This document shows positions 37,339 through 50,064 of a DNA stretch of 64,000 bases, one piece after another. The notes beneath the pieces were generated by a model. The model made no database searches. It saw only the letters and a program-made list of their open reading frames with translations, and was not told the DNA's origin. The DNA comes from Brachionus manjavacas. Taxonomy: Eukaryota; Rotifera; Eurotatoria; Ploima; Brachionidae. Numbering within the stretch: position 1 is the stretch's first letter; the number at the start of each line of letters is the position of its first letter. Both the position numbers and the translations under genes were made by a program. Where the stretch lies: contig JAHQIY010000003.1 of assembly GCA_019054805.1 (NCBI GenBank), positions 8,184,001-8,248,000 on the forward strand, written 5' to 3'.

Positions 37339-38427
37339 CAGTGGTGTTCCGGATTTAGTAATTTACGATAATTTACGTAAAAAACAGTAAATTTACCGAA
37401 TTTTACGTAAAATATTGTAAATTTACGTAAATTTACAAAAGTAAAAAAACGTAAATTTACTTGATTTTACGTAAAATTTGGTAAATTTCGATCATTTTAC
37501 GTAAATTTATGTAAAAAAAAAATGTCCAAAAAATTGAAATAATTTGGCACTTTTTAAAAAAAAATTAATTTTTGTTATCCTTCAATATTTATATCCAAAA
37601 TTATGAGAAAAAAAATTACCATAATTTACGTAAATTTTGGTAAAATGTAATCAATTTAATGGTAAAAAATAGTAAAAAATGGTAAAAATGATTATTTAAA
37701 ATTTTAAATTAATTTGAAAAAAAATTTTTATTAGGTTGGTTATAATTTTTCAAACACTTAAAGGGTGAAAAATTAATTTTAATAAAAAAAAATAAAAAAA
37801 AAATAAAAAAACTATTAAATAATTTTTAAAACATTAATTTTTGAAGGAGCTTTAGAAATAGCTTAGAATTTTCTCTGATCTTTTTGACCTGGTATTTCTC
37901 TTTTAACAATTTCAAATACCCAAATGCGCTCTCTACTTAAATCTTTGCCTTTCAACAAAAATAATAAAAATTAAAGAAAATTAAAATTAATTGTTCACCC
38001 TTTAAGTGTTTGAAAAATTATAACCAACCTAATAAAAATTTTTTTTCAAATTAATTTAAAATTTTAAATAATCATTTTTACCATTTTTTACTATTTTTTA
38101 CCATTAAATTGATTACATTTTACCAAAATTTACGTAAATTATGGTAATTTTTTTTTTCTCATAATTTTGGATATAAATATTGAAGGATAACAAAAATTAA
38201 TTTTTTTTTAAAAAGTGCCAAATTATTTCAATTTTTTGGACATTTTTTTTTTTACATAAATTTACGTAAAAAGATCGAAATTTACCAAATTTTACGTAAA
38301 ATCAAGTAAATTTACGTTTTTTTACTTTTGTAAATTTACGTAAATTTACAATATTTTACGTAAAATTCGGTAAATTTACTGTTTTTTACGTAAATTATCG
38401 TAAATTACTAAATCCGGAACACCACTG
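37339..38427. mobile_element. Fold-back (palindromic) non-autonomous Tc1/mariner-like element
   Basis: TA lies on each side (37,337-37,338 and 38,428-38,429). The ends are exact inverted repeats beginning CAGTGGTGTTCCGGATTTAG. The arms (about 37,339-37,790 and 37,980-38,427) are near-identical for some 450 bp and full of TTTACGTAAATT words. Only about 190 bp in the centre is unpaired. It encodes no transposase, so a relative must move it. The inside loop sequence recurs at 35,805-35,945 and 59,143-59,222. It was inserted into an older non-LTR retrotransposon. Confidence 0.9.
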
Positions 38428-38437
38428 TATCTTTGTA

Positions 38438-38537
38438 CGATTCAGATTTAGTCTCTGCAATTTAATTCTAATGATTTTGGAATACATCTAGTGATTTGCA
38501 GACTTGCAGAGTTGTTGCAGAGACTAAATCTGAATCG
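38438..38537. repeat. Perfect 23-bp inverted repeat with 54-bp loop
   Basis: Bases 38,438-38,460 are the exact reverse complement of 38,515-38,537 (core ATTTAGTCTCTGC / GCAGAGACTAAAT). It begins ten bases beyond the fold-back element and lies in the host retrotransposon sequence, so it may be a local rearrangement made during insertion or excision. Confidence 0.85.
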
Positions 38538-40182
38538 AATAAAGTTTTTATTTATAAAATTTTTAGTTTTGTTCTTTGTTCCAAAAGTCACAATACCTAA
38601 AGCGTCTTGTTTAAAACAATTCAATTCCTCCATTTTAAGTCTTTTATCGAAGAACATTGACTTTCGGTGAGACTTATTATAATAATTTAGTTTAAAATAG
38701 AATTGAATTTTAGCTTTGGATCAAGCTTAATGCCAAGAAAGGTCGGGGTAAGTTCGAGAGCAATTTCCTTGTTATCGATTTTTAATTTTAAAGAGTATTT
38801 GCTCTGGGATTTGCTTCTTTGCCTTGCTGTCGTGAAGATCGTATAGCATGTATTGGACCTATTTATTTATTATTTTAGATATTTATTTTGGTATTTTCCA
38901 CCGCTTTTGGTAGTATTAACTTGATTTTTTTTGACTTGTTGGTTAACCATTTGCTCCACGCTATGTGGCTAAAATAGAGGATGAAGATAGAAGGTGAAAG
39001 ACAGCTCCCTTGTGGGACACTCGTTTTAAGTTTTAATATATTTTTAATAAGCTTTGAAGAAGAAGATGATCCGCCTTGGAAAACTTTGAAAATTCGATTG
39101 TTTAAGATGTTAAAAATTATAGTTTAAAATATTTTATTAAATTTGAAAAGAATTTTTGACGGTTAAATAATTAAAGAATCTTTCGATAAAGTAAAATTAA
39201 TCTCAGATTTTGTCAAAAATAAGTTCTCTTTTTGTTGATTTTTTTTTAATTTTAATCTCTAGTTTTTTTAATTTTTTAAATAATAAAATATTGTGTCTTA
39301 AAAGACTTATTTAAAATTAAAATTAATTCTCATCTACCATTCAATAATTTATTTAAAGGTGTAAGCTGAAATGATTCAAATTGCTGGCTTTAATCAACAA
39401 AGATTTTCATTTAAATGTAGTGTAAGTCCCTTTGAGTTTAGTTTAATAGAAATTCTATATATTAAAACATAACTGTTGTTATAGTATCAAAATTAAAAAG
39501 AAAATATTTTTCTAAATGAGCAAAAGTTTTTTATTAAATGAAAATATAATATTTCTTTTTATAGTTGGCTTGATGCTTAATATCATATAATAAATAAATA
39601 TGTAATTTAGATAGATTTAGAATGCTTTTAAGCTTAGTTTACATGATGCTCCTTTTAAGTAATATCCTTCCAGTGATGCTTTTAAAGTAAGATATTTAAA
39701 AAGGTAAATCAGATTTTTGGATTAGAGTAAAATTAATGTTTTAATTTTTTCAAATGAAATTTAGCTCAAAGATTAAATAATTTTATGAATTTACGTATAG
39801 GTAATTTACACTAAGCTAAAAAATTATACTAAAAATATAATTCAAGATTGTCTTAATTATTAATTTCAGTAATTATTTCAGTAAACACCACTTAGGCGAT
39901 GATAAATAAAAAAAGGCAAAAAAAAAGTTTCCTTCATTGTCAACAAAAAATTGACAAAGGTCACCAATCAGTAAAATAGTAGCAATAAAAATAAATAATG
40001 CTTAAAAAATAATTGGTATTATTTACTTAATTAAAGTTAATTAAGATTAATGCTTTCTTTTTTTATTTATTTAACACACACATTTTTAGTTAAATTATTC
40101 TTAATTTTTCTTTCACATTTTATTACTTGATTAAAGTAGAATTACAACATATGATAAAGATATAATTCATATAAGGCAAATA

Positions 40183-40680
40183 ATTATTTATTTGTTTTAT
40201 CTGTGCCGAGCTAAAGCTCCTTAAGATTAAAAAAAAAAAAAAAAATAAAATAAAATAAAAATTAAGACAAAATAAAATAAAAATGTAAAGAAAATATATA
40301 AGAAAAATTAAAATAAGTTAAAATATAATAAATAATGTTTTTAATGCGTTTTTATTTATTGATTGAACCGAAAAATACTCATAAAAAGCTAAAAACACAA
40401 TTAGCTTTAAATTGGACATTGTCTTTTAGATCAAAATTTAAAATGTCAATTAAATGATCTAAATTAAATGCTATCTTACTATTTCTTCTTTCTTTCCTGA
40501 ACTGTTCAATACTTAAATACTTTGCACATGTCACCACTTGCAATTTATCAATTTTTAATTGTCTTTTTATTATATTTTAACTTATTTTAATTTTTCTTAT
40601 ATTTTTTCTTTACATTTTTATTTTATTTTTTTTTAATCTGAAGGAGTTTTAGCTCGGCATAGATAAAACAAACAAATAAA
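40183..40680. repeat. Inverted repeat with arms of about 130 bp
   Basis: The left arm begins TTATTTGTTTTATCTGTGCC then GAGCTAAAGCTCCTTAAG; the right arm ends with its inverse, GGAGTTTTAGCTCGGCATAG then ATAAAACAAAC. Low-complexity TAAAA sequence continues the match inward, leaving a loop of about 220 bp. The arm motif also appears at about 23,635. Probably two opposed ends of one retroelement family, or a fold-back element. Confidence 0.7.
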
Positions 40681-43600
40681 TTATTTAAATTGACTTTTGA
40701 TAAAAAAAATAATTTTTTTATTAATCAATAATTACCAAATAGACTAAAAGATTCTTATACATGCTCAGTTGGAATGAAGACTTCTTCCTATAAAATAGAC
40801 GATGGAAGTTTAAAAAAATAATATATAACAAAATAGATAAAACAGAAATTTAAACATATACAAATCATTATAAATAAAAAAAAAGTCAATAAAAAAAAAT
40901 TTTAGTACTTAAAATTTTTTTTCTTAGGAGTATTAATGATCAAATAAATCATAATGCTTTTGATTAGTAATTACCACAATGAAAAGTTGCGCTAAACTAA
41001 TATTTAATTTTATTTAATAATTTTATACTCCCTTAATTTAAAATCATCATATATTTATCAACCTTGTTTAATTGTAAAAAATTGACTGTCATGTCTTTAA
41101 ATACATCAATCTTGGCTGCATTCAATTGTTCATAGAACTTATTTTTTCAAACCTAAAATCATGACTTGTTGTTTTGTAATGAACTTATTATTTACTTCAA
41201 ATTTGATAGCAAAGAACTTTGTCAAATTTTTTAATGATTTTAACATTTCATTTAAGTCACCTTTGATCCTCCTATTTTGAAGAGTAATTTAGCTTCTCCA
41301 AAAGTTTTTTTAAATAATTTTTATAATGTTATTATTTTAACAAAAATACTGGCGATGTAATAAAATTATAGAGAAATAAAAAATAAAATGTGAATTAAAA
41401 AAAAAAATCATTTATTTTTATTAATGAGTCGAAAAATTAAAAATACTGTATAATCAGGGATAATAACGTTATTTTTTTACATTGAAAGGTATTCGTTATT
41501 CAGAAAAAATATCGAAAAAAAAACGCAAGTCTCCTAAATATGCTTAAAATTTGAATCTATTATTTAATTATAAAATTACTATTTATTTTTTTTTTGAAAA
41601 TAAATATTATTGAGAAGAAAATCAAAAAAAATTTAGTTTATAAAAATTTTAATATTTCAGAATTTATTATCGATTCTGTTTAAAATTCTTAAATGAATTC
41701 TTTAAAAACCTGTAAAAGAAAATAAATGTATTAATTAAAAATTTTTAGATGATTCTAAAAATTAGAAAAAATACTCTTATTCAATAATTGAGTAAAGTAT
41801 AAATGAACTGTCACAGTGTTTATCTAGTTACGCATTTTTCGCATATTTACTTCAGTTCATGTTGAGTGGTACTGTTAGCTAATTTAAAATTCAAAGTTTT
41901 TGTATTCTTTAATTAATGTAATAAATTTAAATGGTGTATCTATTTTATAAACTTATAAGAGACAAATCAGAAATAAAATTCTAGACAAATTAATTTTATT
42001 TGGAAAAAAATTATTTTAATTCATTGACAAACTAAAAAATAAAATTATCAAATTCTAGATTCGAAAGTTTTATTTTATTTATTATTTGAAAAATATTTTT
42101 GGAGTAAGAATCCTGGGCCCTCTTTTCAGTCCTCATGTTTGAAATTTTTTAATCAATTTAAAGAATAAAATTTCTAAAGATAAAGTTTGAATGTTTAATT
42201 AAATTGAAGTCAATTACCTCGATCTTAAAATATTTCTTTTTTAAAATATCACTTTTCAATAATTGATCATTGAAATTCAAATTAAGAATTAAGTTCTGCG
42301 CTTCAGACAGCCTTCAGTCAGCAAATTTTAATTTTAATTCAAAATTTTTTAATTGAGATGACTTGCTATCATCATCAGTTGGATAATTTTGATCAGTTTT
42401 TTTTTAATTTAAAATTTAAAATATTGTTTTAAGTTATTTTGTGACCAAATTTAATGATTCAATTGCAGTCAACAATGTTGACCTTTTAATTAAGCCCTTA
42501 AGGAGAAATTTAGATTGTACACCACAAATTTTTAATAAAATACCCTAAATTATCAAATTTTTATCCCAATTTTATTTAAAAAACAACAAAAAATAAAAAG
42601 ATACACAAAAAATAAAAAAAAAACCTAATTTTAAAAGAAGACCACAAATTAATTAAAATATTAATTTTAATTTCGACCCTACTTTTTCTATTTGTTTCCA
42701 CATTTATTCGGACAAGCCCAGTAACGTCTTTTCATAAGTTTTTACAAAAAATGGGAATTGTTTTCAAGATAATGCTGATCAAGGTTTTTTAATTACCAAA
42801 CAATTTTTCAATTTTTACTCTAATTTAAATTTTAAATTTTAATCTGATTCAATAGTAGCTTGGTAAATAGAAGAAAATCATTTTTTTGTTTATTTTAAAA
42901 AAGTAATTTAATTTAAATTTTGTATTTTAGTTTTTCTCAAGGAACGTACAATTAAAAGATAAGCCTTTTTTAAAATAATTTTATCGAATTTAAAAATTTT
43001 GTAATCCATATTAAAATAAAATTAATAAAAATTTAATTTTTCAATAATTTAGAAACAAATATCATGAATTGTATGAGTCCATAAATTTGTTTTATTTGAT
43101 TTGAGATTGCCATTTAAGATAAGACTCATTAGGCATGAGTAAAAATTTTTTAAAAGATTTATTCACACAGAAAATGTTCTTTCAAGTTTTATCGTTTTAA
43201 GTGCTCCCAGCAAATTAATAATGCTTAAAAAAATGCTCAATTGAGATTTAATAACAAATTCGATTGATCTTTTGACCGACGATTATCTTTTGAGTAACTA
43301 GAAAAAAACTCATCTTTTAGACAAACGAGTTTTAGGGCCATTCTTCCTAAGAACAAAAAAATACTTAATCATATTGTCATTCTCGAGAGTACTTACCTTT
43401 GACCGAGGAATGCCCCAAACGCTTGTTCAAAAATAACTTTGATATTTTTAATTAAGTGGATCAAATTCTTTATAGCAAAAAATCCCTACTTTACGTACTT
43501 AAAACAAAATAGCAACCAACTGCCTGTCAATGAATTATCTTTGCTGATAATTGATTTTTGGACTATAAAGACTTGTTGATCTAAAATGCTGACTCATTAA

Positions 43601-46415
43601 TCTAAAGCGTTTGGCCAAAACGACTCAAAGTAAGACCGATTCGAGAAAGCTTTTAACGCCTGGTCTATTCAATAAATCTATTAAATTTTTCAGAATAAAA
43701 AAATATTTTTATTGATCTGATCATCTTGATTCGAATTTCCGAAGATTTTATCTTTTTTCCAATATTCGAAAATAGTAACGTTATGTTCATTTAATAATAA
43801 TTTAATAGTTTCCCCTCTCTCCAATTGAGTTTTATCTTGATATTTTAAAAGATCATTTTGCTCGCCAAACTTCGATTTATATCTCTTACTGGGCGTCTTT
43901 TTTTACTATTTTATATAAGAGAACATTACATTTTTTTCCAACAGATACTATATAAATTTTAGTTCGTGATAAAGAGAAAATTGTGTAATCACTTGAGTTA
44001 AATTTGAATATTTCATGATATGGTTGATTATAACTTCTTTTTAAAAGCTATAATTAAACCAAATTGTAATTACTAGTTGTTGGATTCATAAAGCTACAAA
44101 GCATGAGTATCTAGTAAATGTTTTATTCTATTTTTAACTAGTTTTTTTAGATGCAAAATAGTGATAAAAAGTGTCATATAATTTTTTTTAAATATCAAAT
44201 AAATGTTTCATTAAAAATGATTTAAAAAATTATTTGAAAAAAAAGTGGTGATGGATTGTTAACTCGTTTTTTTTTGTTGGCACAAGAAAATTGTTCCAAT
44301 TTTAAACTCTTGAAAATGGACTAAAGAGAAAAGATGCTTTTAAGTTTAAAGGGTTTAGACAAAATGTAAATTCAATATTATTTTTATTTTTTAGTTGATT
44401 CCCGAATAAATGAGGTTTAAGAAAAAGAAAATAGTACAAATTTAGATCATATAATAACAAAAATATTTTTTAGAGAATTAACACATTTTTAAACAATAAT
44501 TTTCAAAAATATTTACGAAAGATGTAATTTTTTCTTATTATTTTTGGTTAATTTTTTCCTTTTATTTTTTAAATTATTAACTTTTTGTAAGTGTACTTTA
44601 TTATTTTTAATAACTAAAAGATTTTATTAATTACGAAAAGACACCTCCGTAATTTGAAAAAATCTTGATTTTAAAATTAAATTTATTTTATATTGAAACT
44701 AATTATGTAAAATTTAACCATTAAGACCATTTGTTATAAAATTAATTTTAAAAATCTTTAAATTAACATGACGTAATTTCATTTATTAATAATTGAACGA
44801 TAAAATTAACTCATTAAAATAATTTTATCTTCATAATTATTCGTTTTCTGGTGATGAAATTTAAATTTTAAAACTAAATTTAACATTCCTTTGTTACTTT
44901 TATTTTACACAAACCAAACAAAAATTAGAGAGGAAATAAATTTTCGGCATTTTTCGCATAAGTTTTCCTAGATTAATTTTTCAATATTTTAATATTTAAA
45001 AATAAAATAAAATATTTCAAATTTTTTTTTGTAGATGCAGCTTTCGAGTGCAGGCCACTGTTAATTTTTAAGTATTTTTGTATTCAGCCATCTTATAAAC
45101 ATTTTTATTGACAGACGAATTATACAAAATATTGATAAAAATTTTATTCTATCCAAATCATAAATTAACTTTCTACAATTTTGTTTTATACTAATATCAA
45201 TAAGGTTGTACTTTTTAGAATAGATGAACTAATTGATCAGTTTAAAATAAATCATATTTTAATTAATTTCATATTATAAAATAATTAAAAAAATTTAGAA
45301 AGTTTTTTTTGCTTTATTTAAATCGAATCTTTTAAATGACTTAATTTGTTCGTGTGGCTAAAATAGTGTAAAATTTTGTCTATAAAGAATTACCTTAATA
45401 CTCATCAGATAATTTTTGATTAAATAAAATATCTTGTTTTTTATAAGTCGAGCTGAGTTACATAATTTGATACAATAATAACAATCAATAAAATTGTTAG
45501 TCTTACATACTGAGACAAAATTAGGGTTAGAAATTTGACAAATAAAAAATCAATATAAATGATTAATTTACTTATTAAGATCAGCAGGTAGCATGACAAA
45601 AAAAACATTTTGTAAACTCTTATATAAACAGATAACAAACTCAGTCCCAAGTCATTATTATTTTGTACAAAATAAAACAGTTTAAATTAATGGTCGGAAT
45701 CTAGCTGTGTGATAAGATATGATTAATTACTTAAGATTCGACATTTAACTTAAATCGGCCAATCGAAAAAAAAAATTTCTTCCAATAAAGAATAAAAAAA
45801 ATTATAAAATAATAATAAAACTTTAAATTAAGTGCTATTTAAGAAAAAAATTTGATCATTTTTGACTGAATATTAATTTAAATAAATTAATTGTATTGCA
45901 AATATTTGATTAAATAAAACAAAAATTCCATGTGTTAATTTCTTCCTCAGAGCAATTAAATTTAATTTTGTCAAACAAGCATAAAGCACTTGAGGACTTT
46001 AGTGTCCATTTCCAATTAGTTTAAAAACTCCAAAAATGTATTAAATTTGTTTTTACTCAAAATATTAGATTTTTTAAAATGCTGATGGGAAAATTGTTAA
46101 CAAAACATTATCTTAGTGTCCCAATCAAGAGCAATTATCCCAGAGTCTAATTAAGAAAAAAAGTCATGTTTTTCATTTGGTCACAAGTCTCTTTAGTGAT
46201 TCGAATCACATCAAAAATCACGTATTCTCTTTTATTCATTTAAAAGCTGATGTTTATGATAATCATTTAAGATTTTAGCACTTTAACTTTTTTTTGAATT
46301 TTTTAGTAGAATATTTTCACAGGCGAGAAAACTTTTTTAAATTCCATTCCATTATTGTTTCGCAATTAGCATTTTACTATAAATTAATTGATTGAAATTA
46401 AAATTTTAAATTTAG
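40681..46415. other. Gene-poor AT-rich region
   Basis: No credible gene in 5.7 kb; the ORF at 45,441-45,650 is AT-driven. Bases 42,105-42,140 (CCTGGGCCCTCTTTTCAGTCC) resemble the non-LTR sequence at 23,900 and 36,890 and are a small remnant. The rest is unclassified. Confidence 0.4.
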
Positions 46416-47183
46416 ATGAAAAAAAGTTTGTTTAGTCTAAAATCAACGATGAACAACGCGATACTGAGCCGAAAGCCAAAAGACCCGGAACTGTTTTCGC
46501 CCATAATTAGGAAAGAAAATTGCGCCAAAAAGTTAATCGGCCGTACTCTTGAATTTGATATAAATGAGCACAAAGTAGTGACCAGTACTGTTATAGAGAA
46601 AAAATGTGACTACACTGAAAAATCTGACTCTTTTTCGTTTTCTCCCGATTTTACCAGCACTCCGACATACAAAATTCAGAAGACCTCAACTCCAAAATCG
46701 AACGAATTGATGACCAAAAGTGAAAAAAAAGTGCAAAGGAAAATTAAATGCAAAGACCGGTGCAAGTGCTACTGCAATTCCACTTTCAAAGAAGATGTCA
46801 ATGTGTCATTGGTATTTTTTGGCACCAAATTTGATCGGTACGACAAAAAAGATGTCGTGTTACAGGATAGAATTTACCGCAAGGTAAAAACTGTCAAAAA
46901 AACGACCTATGTTACCCGCATGAGAGAAGAGTATTTTCAAAATGTCTTCTTTGAAAAGAATAAAAAATTTAATTATTTTTACTCGAATAAATGTCCCAGA
47001 TCAAGAAGTGAGCAAACTAATTTAAGGTTCAACACCTGCGATCTTTATTATAGTGAAGAGAATATGCGGGAAGTTAAAATGAAGTTTTTTAAGAAATGTT
47101 TGAAAAAAAATAAGAGGATGAAGCGGTTGTCGAAAAATGACGATCTCATTCCCAGAGACCGAGCGGAATTTCTACGTTTTTAA
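46416..47183 (+). CDS. Hypothetical basic protein with a Cys cluster
   Basis: An open frame of 255 residues with coding-like composition; the ATG directly follows an acceptor-like AAATTTAG, so a spliced leader or an upstream exon is possible. The protein is rich in Lys and Arg with no signal peptide or membrane segment. Residues 75-95 hold several Thr-Pro and Ser-Pro pairs (TSTPTYK, TSTPKS), possible kinase sites. Residues 112-120, CKDRCKCYC, form a tight C-x3-C-x-C-x-C cluster. The C-terminal third is very basic (FFKKCLKKNKRMKRL). I recognise no family. A nuclear or cytoskeletal role would be a guess. Confidence 0.6.
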   Translation: MKKSLFSLKSTMNNAILSRKPKDPELFSPIIRKENCAKKLIGRTLEFDINEHKVVTSTVIEKKCDYTEKSDSFSFSPDFTSTPTYKIQKTSTPKSNELMTKSEKKVQRKIKCKDRCKCYCNSTFKEDVNVSLVFFGTKFDRYDKKDVVLQDRIYRKVKTVKKTTYVTRMREEYFQNVFFEKNKKFNYFYSNKCPRSRSEQTNLRFNTCDLYYSEENMREVKMKFFKKCLKKNKRMKRLSKNDDLIPRDRAEFLRF

Positions 47184-48176
47184 ATCAGGAATTTAGTAAT
47201 CGTAGTTTAGTAGATAAAGTTTAGTATTTAGAATATTTTCTTATTGTCTAATTCTGATTGTATTCTTGTTTATTTCAAAAATAAACGGAATTAGGACCCG
47301 TAAATACTTTATTTTATTTTTTATTTTCTTTATTTTTTTATACAAAAATAAAATAATTTAATTTGAATTTTTTAATTTTATTTAAAAATAATTTAGTTGG
47401 AAGGCTTTTGAACTGTCAACTAAATCAATCAATTACAGAACTTAATTTTTTAACCAAAGCAATATTTTACTTTAAATTAGGAAAAAAAAATATAGCGTAT
47501 TAAAATTTAAATTTAGGGATTTACAAAAAATACAATTTAATGACCAACAAAAAAACTGAAATCAATGTGAGATGTTTTTAATATGTTTTAGAAAAAAAAA
47601 TTAATAGTTCGAAATTATTTTCTTCTGCCTTAACATACATAATTTTTTTTTCCTTAAAATAAGAATATTTTCACATAAACATTGATCGATTTTAATATAT
47701 CTTTGTTAGTCTTGATAAAGCAAAATTTCAATTTTTTTTTGAAGTTGAAAAAAAACTTTACTCTACAATTTGTTTTAAAAAGAAAAAAACAAAGAGGACA
47801 AGTAGATTTTCAGTGATGATTAAATTTATCAAGAAAAATGCAAAAAATCAGTAATTTATTTTTTTTTTTGAAATCATAGTTCTTTGATATGTTTTGATCC
47901 CAAAATAAATCTAAAAAATTAAATATAAAAAAATTTTACTTATGAAATACAATGTCCAGAAAATTTGTGTTTGACAGGTGTTCAATATTTACTGATTACC
48001 ACATACATACTATTACCATAAAATTGATTTGATTATGCTCAAAATTTTTATTTTAACATTTTTATTTGAAAAAATAGAGCCTTTTTAAATTAAATTAGAA
48101 AAATTGAAAAAAATTTGTAATCAAATTAATACAAAAAAATAAAAAAGAATATTTTCAAGCAATTAATTAAATAAAA
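47184..48176. other. Intergenic DNA between two hypothetical genes
   Basis: An AATAAAC signal at 47,280 may end the upstream transcript. Nothing else recognised. Confidence 0.4.
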
Positions 48177-48977
48177 ATGATATATTTTATTATTTTGATA
48201 ATAAGCTTACATAAACAGTCGGCTTTGGTAGAAATTTCAAGAAAATCTTTGACTGGATCACAAATTTCTTTTGAAAATTATTACGAAAAAAGAAGATCTA
48301 GTAGCGGTCAGTTCTCAGAAAAACGAATATTCAATTCAGAATTGCAGTTCGATTCAGACATGATTGAAAATTCTGATGAAAATCAGATTTTGAATTCTGG
48401 AATCGAAATTATCAATATAGATGACAATGGAAACATGAAAGACTCAAGTTCGGAAGAAATTTTCAAAAAAGAAAAATTTCCAAAAATCCCTAAGTCCCAA
48501 AGCTACAAGTCCCATAGCCTCAGAGACTATCCGCTTAAGAACGTTACAATAAAGCATCATATTTTTGAGATTTTTCATCACGACAAAGGCATTTATCTTT
48601 TTCTGGCTTGATTTAAATTCATTTTAATATTTATTTAATTAAGATTTGTCAGTTTGGCAGCTATTTGGAATCGAATACTTGATTATGCTCATTATTGGTG
48701 CAATAATAATTCTCACAGTGCTAGTTTATAAAAGTACAATTTTAGAGAAAAAAATTCAAACAAGATAGTAATTTTTATATTAATATAAAAGTAAATCATA
48801 AATTTTTTAAAAAAATATTCAAGTCTGGAAAGCTTTATGGATCAAAAAATTGAACAAGCTTTGGAAAAGAATGACAATCAAATAGACGAATGTTCTGAAA
48901 AGAAAATATCACAACTTGACTTGACAGACAAAACTGAACAGGTTGTTTTTGATATTAGAAGTCTTCATAAAAATTAA
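48177..48977 (+). CDS. Single-pass membrane protein, three exons, unrecognised
   Basis: My model is exons 48,177-48,588, 48,644-48,767 and 48,824-48,977, joined in frame to give 229 residues; introns are 55 and 56 bp, the local size. Intron 1 would use a GC donor (ACAAAG/GCATTT ... AATTAAG), intron 2 GT-AG. A hydrophobic N terminus (MIYFIILIISL) looks like a signal peptide. A Ser- and Glu-rich ectodomain follows, then the transmembrane helix LIMLIIGAIIILTVLVY, then a charged tail ending FDIRSLHKN. This fits a small type I surface protein. The first ORF alone stops at 48,611; the helix and tail are seen only through splicing, and lengths and frames agree. No family recognised. Confidence 0.5.
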
Positions 48978-50064
48978 TGATTCGAACGCAATTTTTAATT
49001 TGAAAATTTGATTATTTTTTATTGTTGAGTGAAAATTATTTTTGCTTTATATTTTCATAAAAAGTTAAATTTAAATTTGATTTTTTATTAAAATTATTCA
49101 AAATTTTTGATAAGAATATTTTTTTCATTTATACCGAATTTGTTTTAATTAATTAAAATATTTTTTTTATCAGAATATTAAATTTTCTAAAAAACATAAA
49201 AACCAAAAAAAGCTTTTGACGAATAAAAAAAAATTCTGTAGAATAAAAATATATTTTTTATAGAATAAAAAAATATTCTCATTATAGTATTTAAAAAAAC
49301 TTTCATAGAATAAAACACGTCTTATTAAAGTATAAAAAATTATTTAAAGTTTAAAGAAGATTTTACTTTCTGTGGTTGACGTTTTTTTTTTACTGGTTCA
49401 CTATATCTTTTTATTTGATCCAACAATATCATTATTAAATGAAAAAATAGCTGAATATTGAGCAAGACTAAATTGAGCATGAACCGATCATTTTTCTTCC
49501 TGGTCCAGTTTGAAAAATTTTATAATTTTAAAATTATACTTTGAAAGAAAAAGTTATATTATACCATTTAAAATTTTTAAAATCTTTTTTTACACATTTT
49601 AATCTTTAAAAAAATTTATTTCAATTCTAAACAAGTTGACTTTATTCTATGAAAAAAATCATTCATCCAAAGACGTCACCTATTTTTTACCCCTTTTATT
49701 TTTTAGATAACTAGCTTATTTAATCTTCATTCACCATCACAGGATTTTTTTTTGAAAAGCCTGGTTAGGTTGAAAAGTTTTCATTGAAATTTCATTCCGA
49801 GAAACAGTAATAGTTTATGGATTCACAGGAGTTGAAAAATCTTCACAATTTTCTTTCTAATGACGTTTTATTGCAGGTCTTGCTTTTGAAGGTTGATCTC
49901 TTTTATGATTTTAGACAATTTTTATTGACAATTAAATTTTTTTTTTAATTATATAGAAAACAATTTTCCAATTTTTCAAAAATTAAAAAAAAATCTTTTT
50001 CTTTAATTGAAATTTTCACAATTGTTTTTTAAAAATAATTGTAGATTAAGAATAGCAAAGCATT
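48978..50064. other. AT-rich DNA
   Basis: A loose repeat of TAGAATAAAAATAT occurs at 49,230-49,320. A short plus-strand ORF from ATG at 49,817 (MDSQELKNLHNF...) could be a first exon but has no support beyond length. Confidence 0.3.

Larger units (their letters stand above)
36885..39250 (-). mobile_element. Degenerate non-LTR retrotransposon RT, split by a later insertion
   Basis: The minus strand from about 39,250 reads FNILNNRIFKVFQGG, then TSVPQGSCLSPSIFILYFSH, the RT block S/GVPQGS-x-L-x-P. Further down LELTPTFLGIKLDPKLKFN-like fragments and YKPLIR-type thumb motifs appear in shifting frames, reaching 36,885. The order fits a CR1/Jockey-like RT related to 23,880-24,400. Stops and frameshifts are frequent and the FADD box was not found. 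The fold-back element 37,339-38,427 interrupts it. Confidence 0.6.

Noticed and set aside
37339-38427. CRISPR-like or satellite array because of repeated TTTACGTAAATT words
   Set aside because: The words are irregularly spaced and arranged as one palindrome with TA flanks; this is a fold-back transposon.
40321-46400. Search for a gene in the 6-kb AT-rich stretch
   Set aside because: Only AT-driven ORFs such as 45,441-45,650; no splice-consistent coding chain found.
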